Shown here: positions 11,334 through 23,976 of the stretch, piece after piece
Position numbering within the stretch: position 1 is the stretch's first letter
How the letters are laid out: each line of letters begins with the position of its first letter
Assembly (NCBI GenBank): GCA_963682025.1
Contig: OY821518.1
Span: forward strand, 306,193,429 to 306,257,428
DNA: 64,000 nucleotides
Reading direction: 5' to 3'
From: Cordilura impudica
Lineage: Eukaryota > Arthropoda > Insecta > Diptera > Scathophagidae
The notes under the pieces: generated by a model
What the model saw: only the letters and a program-made list of their open reading frames with translations
What the model was told of the DNA's origin: nothing
Database searches by the model: none
Program-made: the position numbers and the translations under genes

Positions 11334-13564
11334 TATATTGGTTATCTTTTCTTTTCTTTGCCTGTGAAATTAAAGGCATAAAAAAATTCCTTTTTCTTTT
11401 CGCTTCGACGTCAGAAAACTTGTCGGTACAGCTCTTTCCCCCAAAACCATTCGCCTCTGATTATCCTTCAGCCACCGCCAGCACGCCACTTTCCACTACC
11501 TAACACATATAAATTTCGTTAATTTTAATTTCACAAACATTTATTTTCATTCTTCATTGGAAACTTTCTTACTTTGATTTTTAACAAATCGAAAACTACA
11601 CTTAAACGGTCACTGCGGTCATAGACACATTCGTTAGCCGCTTAGACAAAATGGAATTTTTATTTTCCAATAACTTTACACAATGGCTTCTTTATCGCCC
11701 ACGCATCTTTACTCGGCTTTCTTCCAAGTAAACAGACCATTACATATACATTTTCCAAACATTTAACGGACAAGACATAAAACATAACACCTAAACACCA
11801 TTGTCATTTTTACCCGTTTGCCGAGTTTTTATGAATGGGAATGCCATAAAAATACACCCCTGCTATCCCACTCATAAATACCTTAAACTTGGCTTCATTC
11901 TCCCCTTTCCCTATTGTGAATGACCTTTTTATAGATTCTACCCCATCTAACGCTGCCTTTGCCCAGCGATTACACATGCCACTGCCACTGCAGTTCGAAA
12001 AACTCAATATAATCACAATTTTTTACTAATACACACACATGTTTCACAATGGCAGCTCCAGTGGCAGCAAATTTTGCATGCGATTAAAAATTTGACACTT
12101 GCTGCCACTAAATGACAAAACGATGAATAATGTTACTCTGTTAAAAATGTAATGCAAATTAACTGGATTACTGTAAAATTGTTATTAAAGTTGTAACTTA
12201 TTAAATGTATTATTACGATTTATTTCTTGAAATGCGCCTATAAGAACACAATTTTGTAAATTATAGAACATTAATATTATTAAAATAATTCTAAAACAAT
12301 AATAAATGTTAACCGTTATTATGAACTCTATTTGTAAACAAAACAAAAAGCAAATATGTCAAATTAAACCGGGAAAATATTTTCAAATTAATTAATTTAT
12401 ATCATTTCCATCCTTTTTTTGTGGGATATGAGCTATAAGTCTTATAGGCGTAATGATTTAAAGAACAACGCCTGAACAAATATAGCAAAAGAGAAAGAGA
12501 AAAAATAGCAAATTTTTTAAAGTAAGTTCACGCTTCGACATTTTGAAAATTAACTTGCAGTGGCATGTGTAAACAAAAATGCTAATAGCAAAAGATTCTA
12601 CTATTTCGAACAATTTTTCGTTGCTAATACGTATACAGCAATTGCATGCCACTACTTGTATGTGTTAAGGCAGCGTAAAATTTATTCCTGTTGGTATTTC
12701 TCCTGTATTTCTGTTGACAATTATTATCATTTCCCCATTTTCATGTATATTCGTCAAAAGCATTTATGAAATTGTTGATTTCATAGTTTACTTATCAACA
12801 GATTTAAAAAAAAAATACTATTTGAAAAGTATTTCTTTGCAGATGTCCACCATCTGGTACATTTTTTGGGCTAATAATCATTTAAAGTTGCTACTAACAC
12901 ATACATAAAACTATACAATGTTGTGGGTGTGTTTATTTAATTTGTTAATGTGTTTGCAAAAATTATATATCAAAAGCATTGTGTTGAATTGTGAATTGGC
13001 TAAAATTGATTAGCATACCTTTAGGCTCTTATAAAATTATTTATTAACAAACCCATTTATGTAACAAATATTTATAATATGAATTTTATTAAAAAATTCG
13101 CAACTTAATGAATTTTATTTAAATGTTCATAAATTTTTTATATATATATATAGATTTCAAAAAAAAACATTGAAAGAAAAAAATTTTATGAAAAAATAAA
13201 ATTACATAGAACGAATTTCGAGTGCTGGGCTCTGCTAGTTGAAATAAATATTTTAAAATGTATAAGTGTACTTAAATTTTAGATGTACATTTAAGGATTT
13301 TTGTTGGTTATGTTTATCAACTTTTTGCTGTTTTTCTATTTCTATATTCTTTTTGGCGATAATGTAAATAAGATCTTTCAGAATGAAAATATGAATATTT
13401 TTATAATTTTTATTCAAAACAGTTTCTTTGTGCGATATGTTTTTTTTTTTAATTTAGAGTGTACGTAAACTTTTTTGATTGACTGTATGTACAAATGAAT
13501 ATACAGTGGAGGCAAGGCAGCATATAGCAGCTATAGGAATCTAATCTGTACGCATAAATTATTA
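11334..13564. other. C-rich block (to about 12050), then AT-rich DNA without a gene
   Basis: To about 12050 the C-over-G skew continues. A short dyad GTGGCAGCAA...TTGCTGCCAC sits at 12060-12110. From 12110 the DNA is AT-rich with no supported coding region. Confidence 0.45.
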
Positions 13565-14245
13565 AGGTATGTCCTACCTTTCAATCCCACAAAAATAACG
13601 TTTTTTAAAAGTGCTGTAGCTCAGTCGTTTTTCAATTTATCAACTTTGGGTTTTTTTTCGTAAAAGTAGACGTAATTTCCTAACTTTTTCCGTACTTCTT
13701 TATGTTTCTATTTTTTCTATCCTCCCCTCACAGAGCGATGAAAAGAGGTAAGTCAAAATGAGAAGGCAAACGGGGTGTCGTTTTTCTTGAGAACCAGATG
13801 TCGTATCGCAAATCGGCGGACGGCATTTTGTTGGTAATCACGTCCGACAGTCCTTAAAAAAAATTCAAAAATTAGCTGTTTTTGGGGCGTTTTTGCCCCA
13901 CCCCTCCCCCATAGCACAGTTAGTCCAATTATCCCAGTTCAGAACCTGCCTGACGTGATGAACTGCAAAACGCCGTCCGCCGAATTTCGATACGACATCT
14001 GGTTCTCAAGAAAAACGACACCCCAGTTTGAAAAAAGGGATTTCGAGAAAAACGCATTAAAGTTTTAATACAAGCATTTTCTATATTGTCGTACAAATAT
14101 ATGTATGTATACATATATAGCTCTGTAACTCCAAAAATAATTAGAATTTGAAAAAATTCTTTTAGGGCATAATTTCTGAAGGATTTTAGAAGACATTTAT
14201 GAAAAAAAATCGAAAAAAATTTTATTTTAATGAGAGGTCATACCT
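13565..14245. mobile_element. Palindromic MITE with TIRs and an internal 63 bp inverted repeat
   Basis: The ends are AGGTATGTCCT and AGGTCATACCT (inverted, one mismatch), bounded by TA on both sides (13563-13564 and 14246-14247). Inside, arms at 13768-13830 and 13967-14030 are near-perfect inverted copies (GGTGTCGTTTTTCTTGAGAA against TTCTCAAGAAAAACGACACC). The short frame at 13929-14114 comes from this palindrome and is not a gene. TA target duplications fit a non-autonomous Tc1/mariner derivative, but this is inference. Confidence 0.65.
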
Positions 14246-14247
14246 TA

Positions 14248-15362
14248 TTAATAAATACAATGTCCTTAATAATAAGTTTCAGATTTTTGGAACAAAATTC
14301 AATCAGGGTTATCAAGAAAAGAACAAAAAGTCGATTTTAACAAAAGTAATTTGTTTTTAATTTTAATTTTTAATTGACAGTTGTTTGGCTTATTTATCTA
14401 ATCTATAGACGAGGGATGGTATGTGAAATTTACAGACAAAATCATATTTAACATAAATATAAAAGAATTATTTTCAATAGTGCATGGTAAAGAAGAAGAA
14501 CAAAGCATATATTTTTCTGTTAATAGTTTTAATAATTAGACCGATTTCAGTGTTTATATGTATTAATACATTATAACTGTTATGTTGTAATTGATTAGAT
14601 AGTTTCTATGTTTTCAATGTTTTTAGAAAAGTCCAAGATGTTATTTAGAATCCTTCGTTTCCATTTAGATCTGAACTAAATTAAAAATCTTTTTGGGAAA
14701 ATTTATCTGAAATTCTCCACTATGCCATTCCAAAAGCACGAAGTACTCAAAGTATTCAAAGATAAAAAAAAATAATCATTCGTCCATAGTTTGGATCTGC
14801 TTATTTATGTAAATCCACCTTTTCGTATTTAAAGAACACGAAAACTAAAAATAATTTACAGATATACATACATATATAGATTCTTTATTATTATTTATTT
14901 ATTATCTATATCTATAGATATAGATATATAAATAATATTAAATATTAAAAAAATTAAATATTAAATTAAATATTTAATAAATATTTATTTATTAAAGCAT
15001 AAGCTTTAATCACTAATCGCTAAGAAATTACCTTACAAAATTACCTTAATTTCTTTCCATTTTTGTTAACTATGTTTGAGTAGTTGAATTGTTTACATTG
15101 TTTCAACTTCTTGAAATGAATTCAACACTATTTTTTTTTATTTGTTTATTTGTCCAAAAATATGTTTCTTATGTCGATGTTAAAATTTTTTATTTTTATT
15201 TATTTTAATTTTTTTAATCACTCCTGACTATACGATGCTTTACTGCATGAAAATCAGAAAAATAAAGATCTGATGAAAAAATTGGTACGTCTTTGTCATT
15301 GTCTTTTGTGAAACATATTATTCATGGCTTTAGTGGGGTTGTCAAAAAAAAAAAAAAAGTAA
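14248..15362. other. AT-rich DNA, no gene seen
   Basis: Includes a palindromic AT tract near 14890-14990 (ATCTATATCTATAGATATAGAT and ATTTAATAAATATTTA motifs). No coding signal. Confidence 0.5.
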
Positions 15363-15598
15363 ACAAGTATATATTTATATGGGGACCGATCCTGACCATA
15401 TTTGGTAAAGACACTTATTTTTTGCAAAAACATTTACAAACCAAATATGAGAAAAATCTGTGCAATTTTTTGTTTTATGATAGATCGGGAAGCAGCTTGA
15501 TATGGGGGTTATGACTAAGAATTGTCCTATTTTGGGTCTGAGTCAATTATTCGCACAAACTAATTATACCCTGACCATACGGTGGTTTAGGGTATATA
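15363..15598 (+). mobile_element. PAL repeat, copy D (internally deleted)
   Basis: It joins the 5' flank ACAAGTA directly to the interior (TATATGGGGACCGATCCTGA), then has TGATAGATCGGGAAGCAGCT and ends GGTGGTTTAGGGTATA. The 24 bp palindrome and the middle of the repeat are missing. Confidence 0.7.
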
Positions 15599-15639
15599 AA
15601 TAAACGGGAAATGATATTTGCTTAAAATACTTAAGCTGT

Positions 15640-16125
15640 GTTCACACTATGTGTTTTGCTTGTGTTTCACTTATTTTTTTAGCACGTGCAATTTGTACAC
15701 ATAGTGTGAACCCTTTCAAACATTGTTTATGTACAATACATTTGGCAAGACATACATATGTAAATTTTTCAATTAGAGCAGGTTCTATTTTGGCATGACA
15801 ACCATATGAAAATACAATACTGCTTGTGGCGATAGAAAAACAGAGTGAATTATAAAAATAAATATTGAAAGCAAAATAAATTGTTTAATATTAATTAACA
15901 ATTAAAAAATATATAAAATATATAACTTTATTTTTAACAATAAATTTTTGTAAAATCACAAATTCACATTTATAGGTTATGTCATACGGAAATACATATG
16001 TACGTTTGAACGCAAAAATTATGAATCGTATGTAAAACGCCAATTTTGACACACACACGGAATTACGTATGGATCGTAAAACTGAATTTATATATGGAAA
16101 ATACACATAATGTAAACACACCTTT
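15640..16125. mobile_element. Possible MITE with a perfect 14 bp hairpin near one end
   Basis: TTCACACTATGTGT at 15644-15657 and its exact complement at 15695-15708 form a hairpin with a 37 nt loop. A diverged inverted copy of the left end (GTGTTCACACTATGTGT) is seen near 16088-16118 as the complement of GTGTGTTTACATTATGTGT, suggesting outer TIRs. No coding capacity. The outer boundaries are approximate. Confidence 0.4.
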
Positions 16126-17867
16126 AGTAGTACTTTTAAAAAACTTTGCAATTTTTAGAAATTGTTCGTAATTTATTCAATGTTTTTTCTAGATAGCTAA
16201 ATAATATTAATAAATTAATATTCTAATTAATGTTCTAAATTAATATTCTGTAGCTCAAAATTTAAAAAATGTAAGGCAAAAAATCTAGCTTTCATGGCAA
16301 ATTAATAGAATTAATTCTAATATTATATAGAAAAACAAAAAAATTTTTTTTTTATTACAAAAACATTCAAAACATTTTAAAAATTTATTGAGGAATATTA
16401 ACATTTATAAATGATAATATCCAAAATAGCCGCCAACATTATTAAAGGATGTTAAGATAAATATCAAAATAAATATCTGTTAATATTTGAACAGAGAAGA
16501 TTAATGCTAATATTGATTTATTATTGATTTATTATTTTTTTAATTTTATATAAAAAAAAATGTACAATCACAGTATGTAATGTTCAAGTGGTCACCGAGG
16601 TCATTTTGTATGGTCCTGAATGGGGTTGTGATATGGAGGGTGAAACCTCCAAGGGAGTAGATTTTAATGGCATACCTGGTATATTCAATTGTTTCTCAGG
16701 AAAAAATATACAAAAGATCAAGATGAGAAAGATCTGTTTTTTATCTTGATCCTTTCCATCTTGTTATTATTATCATTAGCAACTCTGTTTCTTTTACGCA
16801 TTGACTCTATAAATTATTAAAAATTTTCAGGAGAAATATTTTTCTTCTGATTAAAAACAAGAATTTCTGTTGTAAATTAAATTAATTATTAGGGTTGCAA
16901 GTCAAAAAAAAAAACGCTATCATTTTGCACAACACTGTCTGTATATAAAAATATTATATATGAACTAAAATATGATTCCGAAGAAAAAATTTTTCAATAT
17001 TAAAGAAAATCTTCTTTTTTTAACTATTTGATCAAAAGTTTAATACAAATATTAAAAAATTAAAAAAATAAGCCCACGCATATGAATAATAAAAATATGT
17101 ATGATGTATGTGAATATTTATATTTATATATAAATACGTATTTAATGTTTAATTTTATATGACCTACACACAATGACATTCTTTCGGCTCTTTGGCTAGC
17201 GTGTAAACATGTATGAATATTTACAAAACAAAAATCTAAGACAGCAACCAATCAATGATTGCTTTTTTCCAAGTGTGAGAATAAATGAAGACAAGAAAAC
17301 GAAACGAAATAATTTAACAACTGGGCAAATAGAAAAACAAACATAAAAATTAAAAACACTTGAAAACTGAGAAAAACTTTATATGTATATGTAAGTAAAA
17401 AGTAAGAATGCGAACGATGGAACGAACATAAAATCGATTTTCGATATTTATTTACATTTCCACCAACTAAAGCCGTTCATCATACACATTAGCGAATTGG
17501 TAAACAACAGAATACACCAGCAGCCAGTCACCAAACTAAACACGTTTAAACGTACCCTTCTCTGTCGCCTAACTACATTTATTGGTGCTCCAACCAATAT
17601 TTAGCCTCGAGACAAATCAATTAAGATTGTACTATTTTGTGTTTGTTGCCGACTTCATACATAGTATGAGAGACTCTCGTCATGTCGTTGTTGTAGTAGT
17701 AGATTTGTTGAGTATTTTTTTGTTTTTTATATACAGTGCTTGACATGGTAGTTATTGTGTCAAATGATTATTTGCCGATTCTGTTCGCACCCATCTACTT
17801 TGTATCCACTTATTTTCTTACAACAAACTAAGGTCAAAACTATGTGAATGGAAATAATATTCTGTTA
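16126..17867. other. AT-rich DNA, no gene seen
   Basis: Short frames only. The one at 17060-17251 shows no motif. I see nothing to annotate. Confidence 0.45.
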
Positions 17868-19317
17868 AACGAGTAGCTCGATAAGTATTGTAAAAACTAA
17901 AATTTATCATGTTTGAAAGCATGTACAAAGATAAATGTAAGTATTTAGTGTAACAAATTTAAACTTTTTGGATTCATACAAGTACCAACAATATCGTCTT
18001 TAAATTTCACTTGCATCGGACAGTCCTATTGGCATGGGCAAAATACTACTCGAAAAAGCTCGACGACTTTCCATACAAACGTATGAAAATATTCACTTTT
18101 CATTTTTTACAAAAAAAAAATTCCCAAAATACATGGTATGATTTTATATATTTTGAAGTCAATTATATTGATAGATTACTCTCCTGAAATATTGAAATAT
18201 TCGGATGTAAACTATGGAGTGAGCCAACTACTAATCGAAAAAATCTTCCAATTTTCACCCAAATTTATGAAAATATGTTCTTCGTATATGTTTGATGTCT
18301 ATTTCAAAAAATTTTTGTAGCACTTGTGAAAATATGGTGTTATTTGAAGTTCGACGATATTTTTCAGAAAATTTTCCTCAATGAGTTAACAAAAAAAAAT
18401 ATATTCGTTAGAGAACGCTTTGTTCATTCCGCCAACAATTGAAGCTTTGAACAATTACTACTCGACAAAAAAAGAGCAAATTTTCATACATTTGTATAGA
18501 AAGTGGTTGATCTTTTTCGAGTAGTTGTTCGCCCAGAGCTCAATTTTAATCGGAATGGTTTATTTTTTTAAAATGAGTTATCTGTGAATAAGGTCAATTA
18601 AGGACAGTAAATTTTTTTATTGTCTGTTTTTTTTTCTTTATATATATAAATAGCTCTAAAGTTGAGTAGTGCTATACCGACGCCACAACTATGGTCGGAA
18701 TGGTTTAAAATTTTAAATGAGTAATTTATGAATATAGTCAATTACAGACAGTGAAAAAATTTAAAAAAAATTGTATTTTTTTTTTAGTTATTGCAAAATT
18801 TCAGATCTTTTTCGAGTAGTTGCTCCTACACGCCAACATTTTTGTCATAATGTTTTGTAATTTTAAAAACATATTCTCAATATATATTCAAATTAAAATA
18901 TTAATAGTTTTTACCAAGTATTCTACAAAAAGAAATTTCAAAATAGACATCAAACATATACGAACAACATATTTTCATATATTTGAGTGGAAAGTGGATG
19001 ATATTTTCCGAGTAGTAGTTAGCCCACCCCATAGTTTTTATCAAAATGTTTCAATATTTTAGGAGAGTAATCATTAATATAAATAATCATACCATGTATT
19101 TTGGGAAATTTTTATGTAAAATGATGTCAAACATCTATGAAACGAATATTTTCATACTTTTGTATGGAAAGTAATCGAGCTTTTTCCAGTAGTAGGACTG
19201 TCCGATGAAATTTAAAGATGATATTCTTGGTACTTGTATGATTCCAAAAAGTATATATTTGTTACACTAAATACTTATATTTATCTATTTTTAGTTTTTA
19301 CTAATCGACTACTCGTT
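17868..19317. mobile_element. Large inverted-repeat (foldback-like) element, arms about 480 bp
   Basis: The left arm runs from AACGAGTAGCTCGATAAG (17868) to about 18345. The right arm, from about 18835 to 19317, is its inverted, diverged copy. Paired landmarks include AAGTATTTAGTGTAACAAAT, CATCGGACAGTCCTA, AAATACATGGTATGATT, TAGATTACTCTCCTGAAATA and TTCGTATATGTTTGATGTCT. The spacer (about 490 bp) carries a direct repeat around CGGAATGGTTTA (18551 and 18699) and further copies of the CTACTCG/CGAGTAG box. No coding sequence was found. Arms diverge by roughly a tenth to a fifth by eye, so it is old. Class unknown. Confidence 0.75.
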
Positions 19318-19547
19318 GAGCTCGAGTAGCTCATTAACTACTCGAGCAGTTCGAGCAGCTCGAATTACGAGTAATGGGGAGTTCCGGTACAAAGGGAACA
19401 AAAACTAAAGTACAATAAAAAAAATTAAGGAGAATTATGAAAACACACACAAGTCTGTGAAGCTAAAGATGGAAGTTAAGTATGTAGTGACGTTAGGACA
19501 TACAACAAAAACACACAATGAATGCGTTTTCGATATAAGTATGTGTA

Positions 19548-19800
19548 ACAAGTACGAGTTTTAAATTCGGCTGTGCCGAATCTTTGATACCCTCCACCAG
19601 TGCCTTAAAGTTAAAATTATAATCACTGTTAGGTACAGTTACCATTTGAATACAGTTGCCGATAAATTAACCTTTAAATTCGAATACCATTTAAATTTAA
19701 AGTTAATGGTTTTTCTTTCATGCCCAGTATTTATTATGATTTCTTGTTTATGATATTTGTTTTTTATACAAAGCATTAACATCTATCTACAAAAAGGAAT
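19548..19800. repeat. Dispersed repeat with an ATTCGGCTGTGCCGAAT dyad
   Basis: It starts AAATTCGGCTGTGCCGAATC at about 19564 and continues GATACCCTCCACCAGTGCC, then CTTTAAATTCGAATACCATT. The dyad and following bases recur at 21749-21775. The inner part recurs at 27897-27960 (CTTTAAATTCTAACACCATT). A short dispersed family of unknown class. Confidence 0.6.
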
Positions 19801-19802
19801 TA

Positions 19803-20558
19803 TTATACCCTATACCATTATGTGGTTTGGGTATAATGACTTTGTGCTGCTGTTTGTAACTACCAAAAATATTTGACCTAGACCCATCTTTTATTATACC
19901 GATCGAATCAGAATCACTATCTGATTCGATTTAACGATGTCCGTCCATCCGTCTGTGTGTCCATGTAAACCTTGTAATCAAACTGCAGGTCGCAAATATG
20001 AATATATTTTGATGAAATTTAGTGTATAAGCTGCTATCGGCCATAGGATGAACGCTATTGGTGAAAATCGGTCCATATTCAGACCTAGCCCCCATACAAA
20101 TGACACCTATTAAATCGACATAAATTGCCATAAGATCCAAATTGTCATATAGATCTTACTCAAATTGGGTTTGTATGAAAATTATCCCTATGGGAAAACT
20201 CTTAGTCATAGGCCCCATATAGAGCTGCTTCCCGATCTTCACTTAAATCTATCAAAATACAAAAATATTGCACTGATTCTTCTCAAATTTTGTTTGTATA
20301 TATTTTTGCAAAATACAAAAGACTTTACCAAACATCGTCAGGATCGGTCCAATTTTGGGCCTAGTCCCCATATAGCTATAGCATCCGATATGAACTTTTT
20401 CATATCTGTAGCCAAAAAAATTAATAAAAATCCCACTCAAATTTGGTTTATGCTTATTTTCTATGTCCAGTTAGTTTGGCCTAAGAGATAGGGTCTCTAA
20501 ACGCATGGTATAGGGTATCGTATAGTCGATCTAGACCGACTATAATTTTCTTACTTGT
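19803..20558 (-). mobile_element. PAL repeat, copy B (minus orientation)
   Basis: Full-length inverse of copy A: it starts TTATACCCTATACCATTATG and ends CTATAATTTTCTTACTTGT. The palindrome here has a single mismatch (GTCGATCTAGACCGAC). The GTCCGTCCATCCGTCTGTGTG block and the CGAATCAGAATCAC dyad remnant are present. Confidence 0.8.
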
Positions 20559-20689
20559 TTTTCTATTAAGATCCCTAAGTGTGCGCAGTTTTTAGGAAAA
20601 AAAATAGTGATGTACACACAACATCATCGAAACAAACCGAATGTTCGGTTATTTTCAAAATCAAATATTATAAATATAAAAACTATCCA

Positions 20690-20950
20690 AAAACGCAGTG
20701 ATGTACAGTCACGGAGTGATTTAAACCGCATTTCCCCTCATCAATCAATCTGAAACTTGGTCCACAGACTTGTTGTCACCAAATATTGACTTAAAGCTAG
20801 TGACGTATAGTCACGCCCAGTCACGGAGTGATTTGAACCTCATTTCCTCTCATGCAATCAATCTGAAACTTGGTCCATAGACTTGTGACCAAAGTTTAAT
20901 TTTAAAATAGAAACGCAAAGTCACGAACAGTCACGGAGAGATTCAAAACT
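20690..20950. repeat. Tandem repeat, about 2.5 units of 111 bp
   Basis: CAGTCACGGAG recurs at 20706, 20818 and 20928 (spacings 112 and 110). The units share CAATCTGAAACTTGGTCCA and AGACTTGT. A diverged single unit occurs near 60255-60290 beside the second gypsy LTR, so the family is dispersed as well as tandem. Confidence 0.8.
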
Positions 20951-21022
20951 CATATGTATAAGTGAAGAAAGAGTTTTAATAAAAACGTTGTTTTTATGGG
21001 TTAGATTATTTTTAAATAAAAC

Positions 21023-21734
21023 CAAGTAAGATAATTATAGTCGGTCTAGACCGACTATACGATACCCTATACCATGGTTTAGAGTTCCTATCTCTTCGGT
21101 CCAACTAATTGGATATAGAAAATAAGCATAAACCAAATTTGAATGGCATTGTTATTAATTTTTTTGGCTGCAGATTTGAAAAAGTTCATATCGGGTGCTA
21201 TATTTATATGGAGACTAGGTCGAAAAATGGACCGATCCTGACCATATTTGGTAAAGTCACTTATATTTTGAAAACATATATACAAACCAAATTAGGAAAA
21301 AATCTGTGCAATATTTTTGTTTCTTAATAGATTTAAGCGAAGATCGGGAAGCAGTTCAATATGGGGCCTATGACTTAGAATTGTCCTGTAGGGATTATTT
21401 TTGGACTACTGATTAACGGATATAATAAACATATACAAACCCAATTTGACTGAGATCTATATGATAATTTGGATCTTATGGCAATTTATGTCGATTTCAT
21501 ATGGGTCATTTGTATGGGGACTAGGTCTGAACATGGACCGAATTTCACCAATTTCAATAGCGTTCATCCCATGGCCGATAAAAGCATATGTACCAAAGTT
21601 CAACTAAATCGACTCAGAAAGTGATTCAGAAAGTGATTCTGAGTCGATCGGTATAATAAAAGATGGGTCTAGGTCAAATATTTTTGGTAGCACAAAGTCA
21701 TTATACCCAAACCACATAATGGTACAGGGTATAA
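21023..21734 (+). mobile_element. PAL repeat, copy C
   Basis: Starts CAAGTAAGATAATTATAG with the perfect palindrome and ends TGGTACAGGGTATAA. Near the 3' end the AGAAAGTGATTC segment is duplicated inside the GACTCAG...CTGAGTC stem, and the (GGAC)n block is lost. It is followed at once by the ATTCGGCTGTGCCGAAT repeat at 21749. Confidence 0.8.
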
Positions 21735-23320
21735 CAAGAGTGTTAAATTCGGCTGTGCCGAATCTTTGCTACCATCCATCTCGGTTTGAGTATTAATAAT
21801 AAATGTAAACAGAATATTTGAAAAAGAAAACAATTTGTTAAACTTAATACCAAATTATTTTAGCAAATTCCTTGTTTTGATCCGGATTTTTGTTTATTTC
21901 AAGAGTTGTTCTATAAAGCTCTCTCACATTAGTTATTCGCGGTCCAACAAGGAAAGATCGTTTTCGTCTTTTCTATTATTTCGAATAAAATAAAACACGT
22001 TTGGGTGTTTGCTTTTTGGTCATCGTGGTTGCTAACATAACCTCTCGTTTAATTTAGTTTAAATTTTTACAAATTAAATAGCTCACTCTAACCTCCATTG
22101 CGATGGTAATGGTTGTGTATGGTGGCTATACGCATTAAATCGTGCCAATTGGAGATGACTGTATAGTTTCTTTTAATTGGCCAAATAATTCTTCATTGCG
22201 GCCGTGTAGTTCGGATGGAGTAACAAACAATAACCAAAATAAGCCATCAATTTTTTTTGTTAAAATGTTGCCATATTTGGAAAATATTTTTTTTTTTTAC
22301 TTATTAAAATGGAGTTTTCACTATTAGATTTTGTGGTAACAGAAAATAACACAATACAATACAAAATCTAACCCAGTGATGCCAACTTTTGATTTTGAAT
22401 TAAATTATGTTAATAAAATATATTTTCATTTATTGACTCCAATACTACTACCTGCGAATTATCGAACTTCAATTTTTTGGGTTTTACGTTGCATACCGTG
22501 AAGTCAAATTTTGAAGTCATCAAGAACACTGGTTTAAATTAGGGATGGCAAACGCAAAAAACCAAATGTCCCAAAAATTTGAAATAAAATAATTTATTAT
22601 CTTTATTTTCTGAAAAACTTCAAATTTTCACCCAAAAAAATTGTGAAAAATAATATATAAATAGCATTCTCATCAAATATCGCTTTATTTATGTAACAAT
22701 TTTTATGTTCGAAATTCTTAAATATTATTCGAGGTTTTCTAAACTTCGTTGAATTTAAATTAATGTTTTCTTATCCTGAAATGCTATTAATGAAATTCAA
22801 TTGATATTTTCTAATTTATAATTAGAAATCTGAATTCCAATATTTAGAATTGATATTTTCTTAAATTTTGTATTTATGTGAATAGTAACGCTTTAGTAAT
22901 AATAAACAATTTTTAAAAATTATATGTAATCGCAATCAGATATTTTGTAGGTAAAGCAGAATAAAATTTTATATAACTATGTAGAACTGTTTTTAAAGGA
23001 AAAAAACTCATTGATTCTTCTTTATTGAGCCCTGTGTATACTTTTAATTGTTGTGTTTGATATCTAATTGAAAATGTTGACATTCATGTTAAAATAGAAA
23101 TAACTATTGCAAAGCTAATTAGAACAAAAATTGTGGTGCCATCTACTGTCCCATAGTCACACTGAGCAAAATGAAGTGACGCTCTGTTTGTTAATGCAAA
23201 AGAAATGTATTTGCCCTAACACAAAATATTGCAGAATTTTATATAAATAAAATAATATGTATACCGATTTATTTCTAACATGCGATTATTGATATACATA
23301 TATAGAATATATGTTCGCAT
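21735..23320. other. AT-rich DNA, no gene seen
   Basis: Begins with a short piece of the ATTCGGCTGTGCCGAAT repeat (21749-21775). The remainder has short frames without motifs, including one at 22142-22327. Nothing else is supported. Confidence 0.45.
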
Positions 23321-23324
23321 GTTC

Positions 23325-23410
23325 ATGTTATGACTTAAAAATCCAATTTTTGCCATGACAAAAATTCTGCCATAAACCCTGCCATTAATTTGAAGTTTCA
23401 TTCGATTTTG
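23325..23410 (-). repeat. Dispersed repeat fragment shared with 56640-56745
   Basis: Read on the minus strand: AAAATCGAATGAAACTTCAA, ATTAATGGC, GTCATGGCAAAAATTGG and AAGTCATAACATGAACAT. The same order occurs on the plus strand at 56640-56745 inside a TIR element, so both are copies of one family. Confidence 0.6.
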
Positions 23411-23555
23411 ACGTTTAAGTATTTTAAAATGGCGCAACTTAAATCAAATAAAAGTCAAATTAATAATTTCATTAATATACGATATATCGCGAATATGAGT
23501 GTTTATGGAACTACAAAAGTGAAAACTATAAAAAGCGGATTTAAAAAGAAAAGCC

Positions 23556-23976
23556 CTCATATAGGGCTAAGCCCCTGGCCGAACCATTTTGTCCAATTAT
23601 GTCATTTAGTTTTTCCATATAGTACTAGGGGAAAAAATTCATATTTTTTTTAAATCGATATTTCTTACTTCGATCTTTTTGTAAAATTCAATTTATTTGT
23701 ATTTTTTTTTTATAATTTACTAGTCCTAATGTACTAATGCCACTATATATCTAAACCCCTCAACTTATTTGTAAAACGTATTTCAGTTTCGTAGTTATCT
23801 TCATAAAAACATATAAACATGTTAGTTCAACATTCTCTATATAATGCATAACATTTTGTACAACGTATTTAACTTTCGTAGTTATCTTCACAAAAATTCT
23901 GTTAATTTAAGTCTCTGTTAAGTTTTTAACATTTTTGAAAAATGTAGTTATCTTTCGTCGCTAACTTCATACCCTT
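23556..23976. mobile_element. Isolated arm of the foldback family found at 29988-37615
   Basis: It corresponds to the outer right arm: one partial 179 bp unit (CTCATATAGGGCTAAGCCCC), then the terminal block (ACTAGTCCTAATG, CTCAACTTATTTGTAAAACG, TTAACTTTCGTAGTTATCTT). It ends TTTCGTCGCTAACTTCATACCCTT. Diverged from the full copy and without the partner arm, so it is an old fragment. Confidence 0.8.

Noticed and set aside
20165..20491. 108-codon frame and similar frames in other PAL copies
   Set aside because: Related frames occur on both strands of a repeat, are interrupted in other copies, and match no protein motif.
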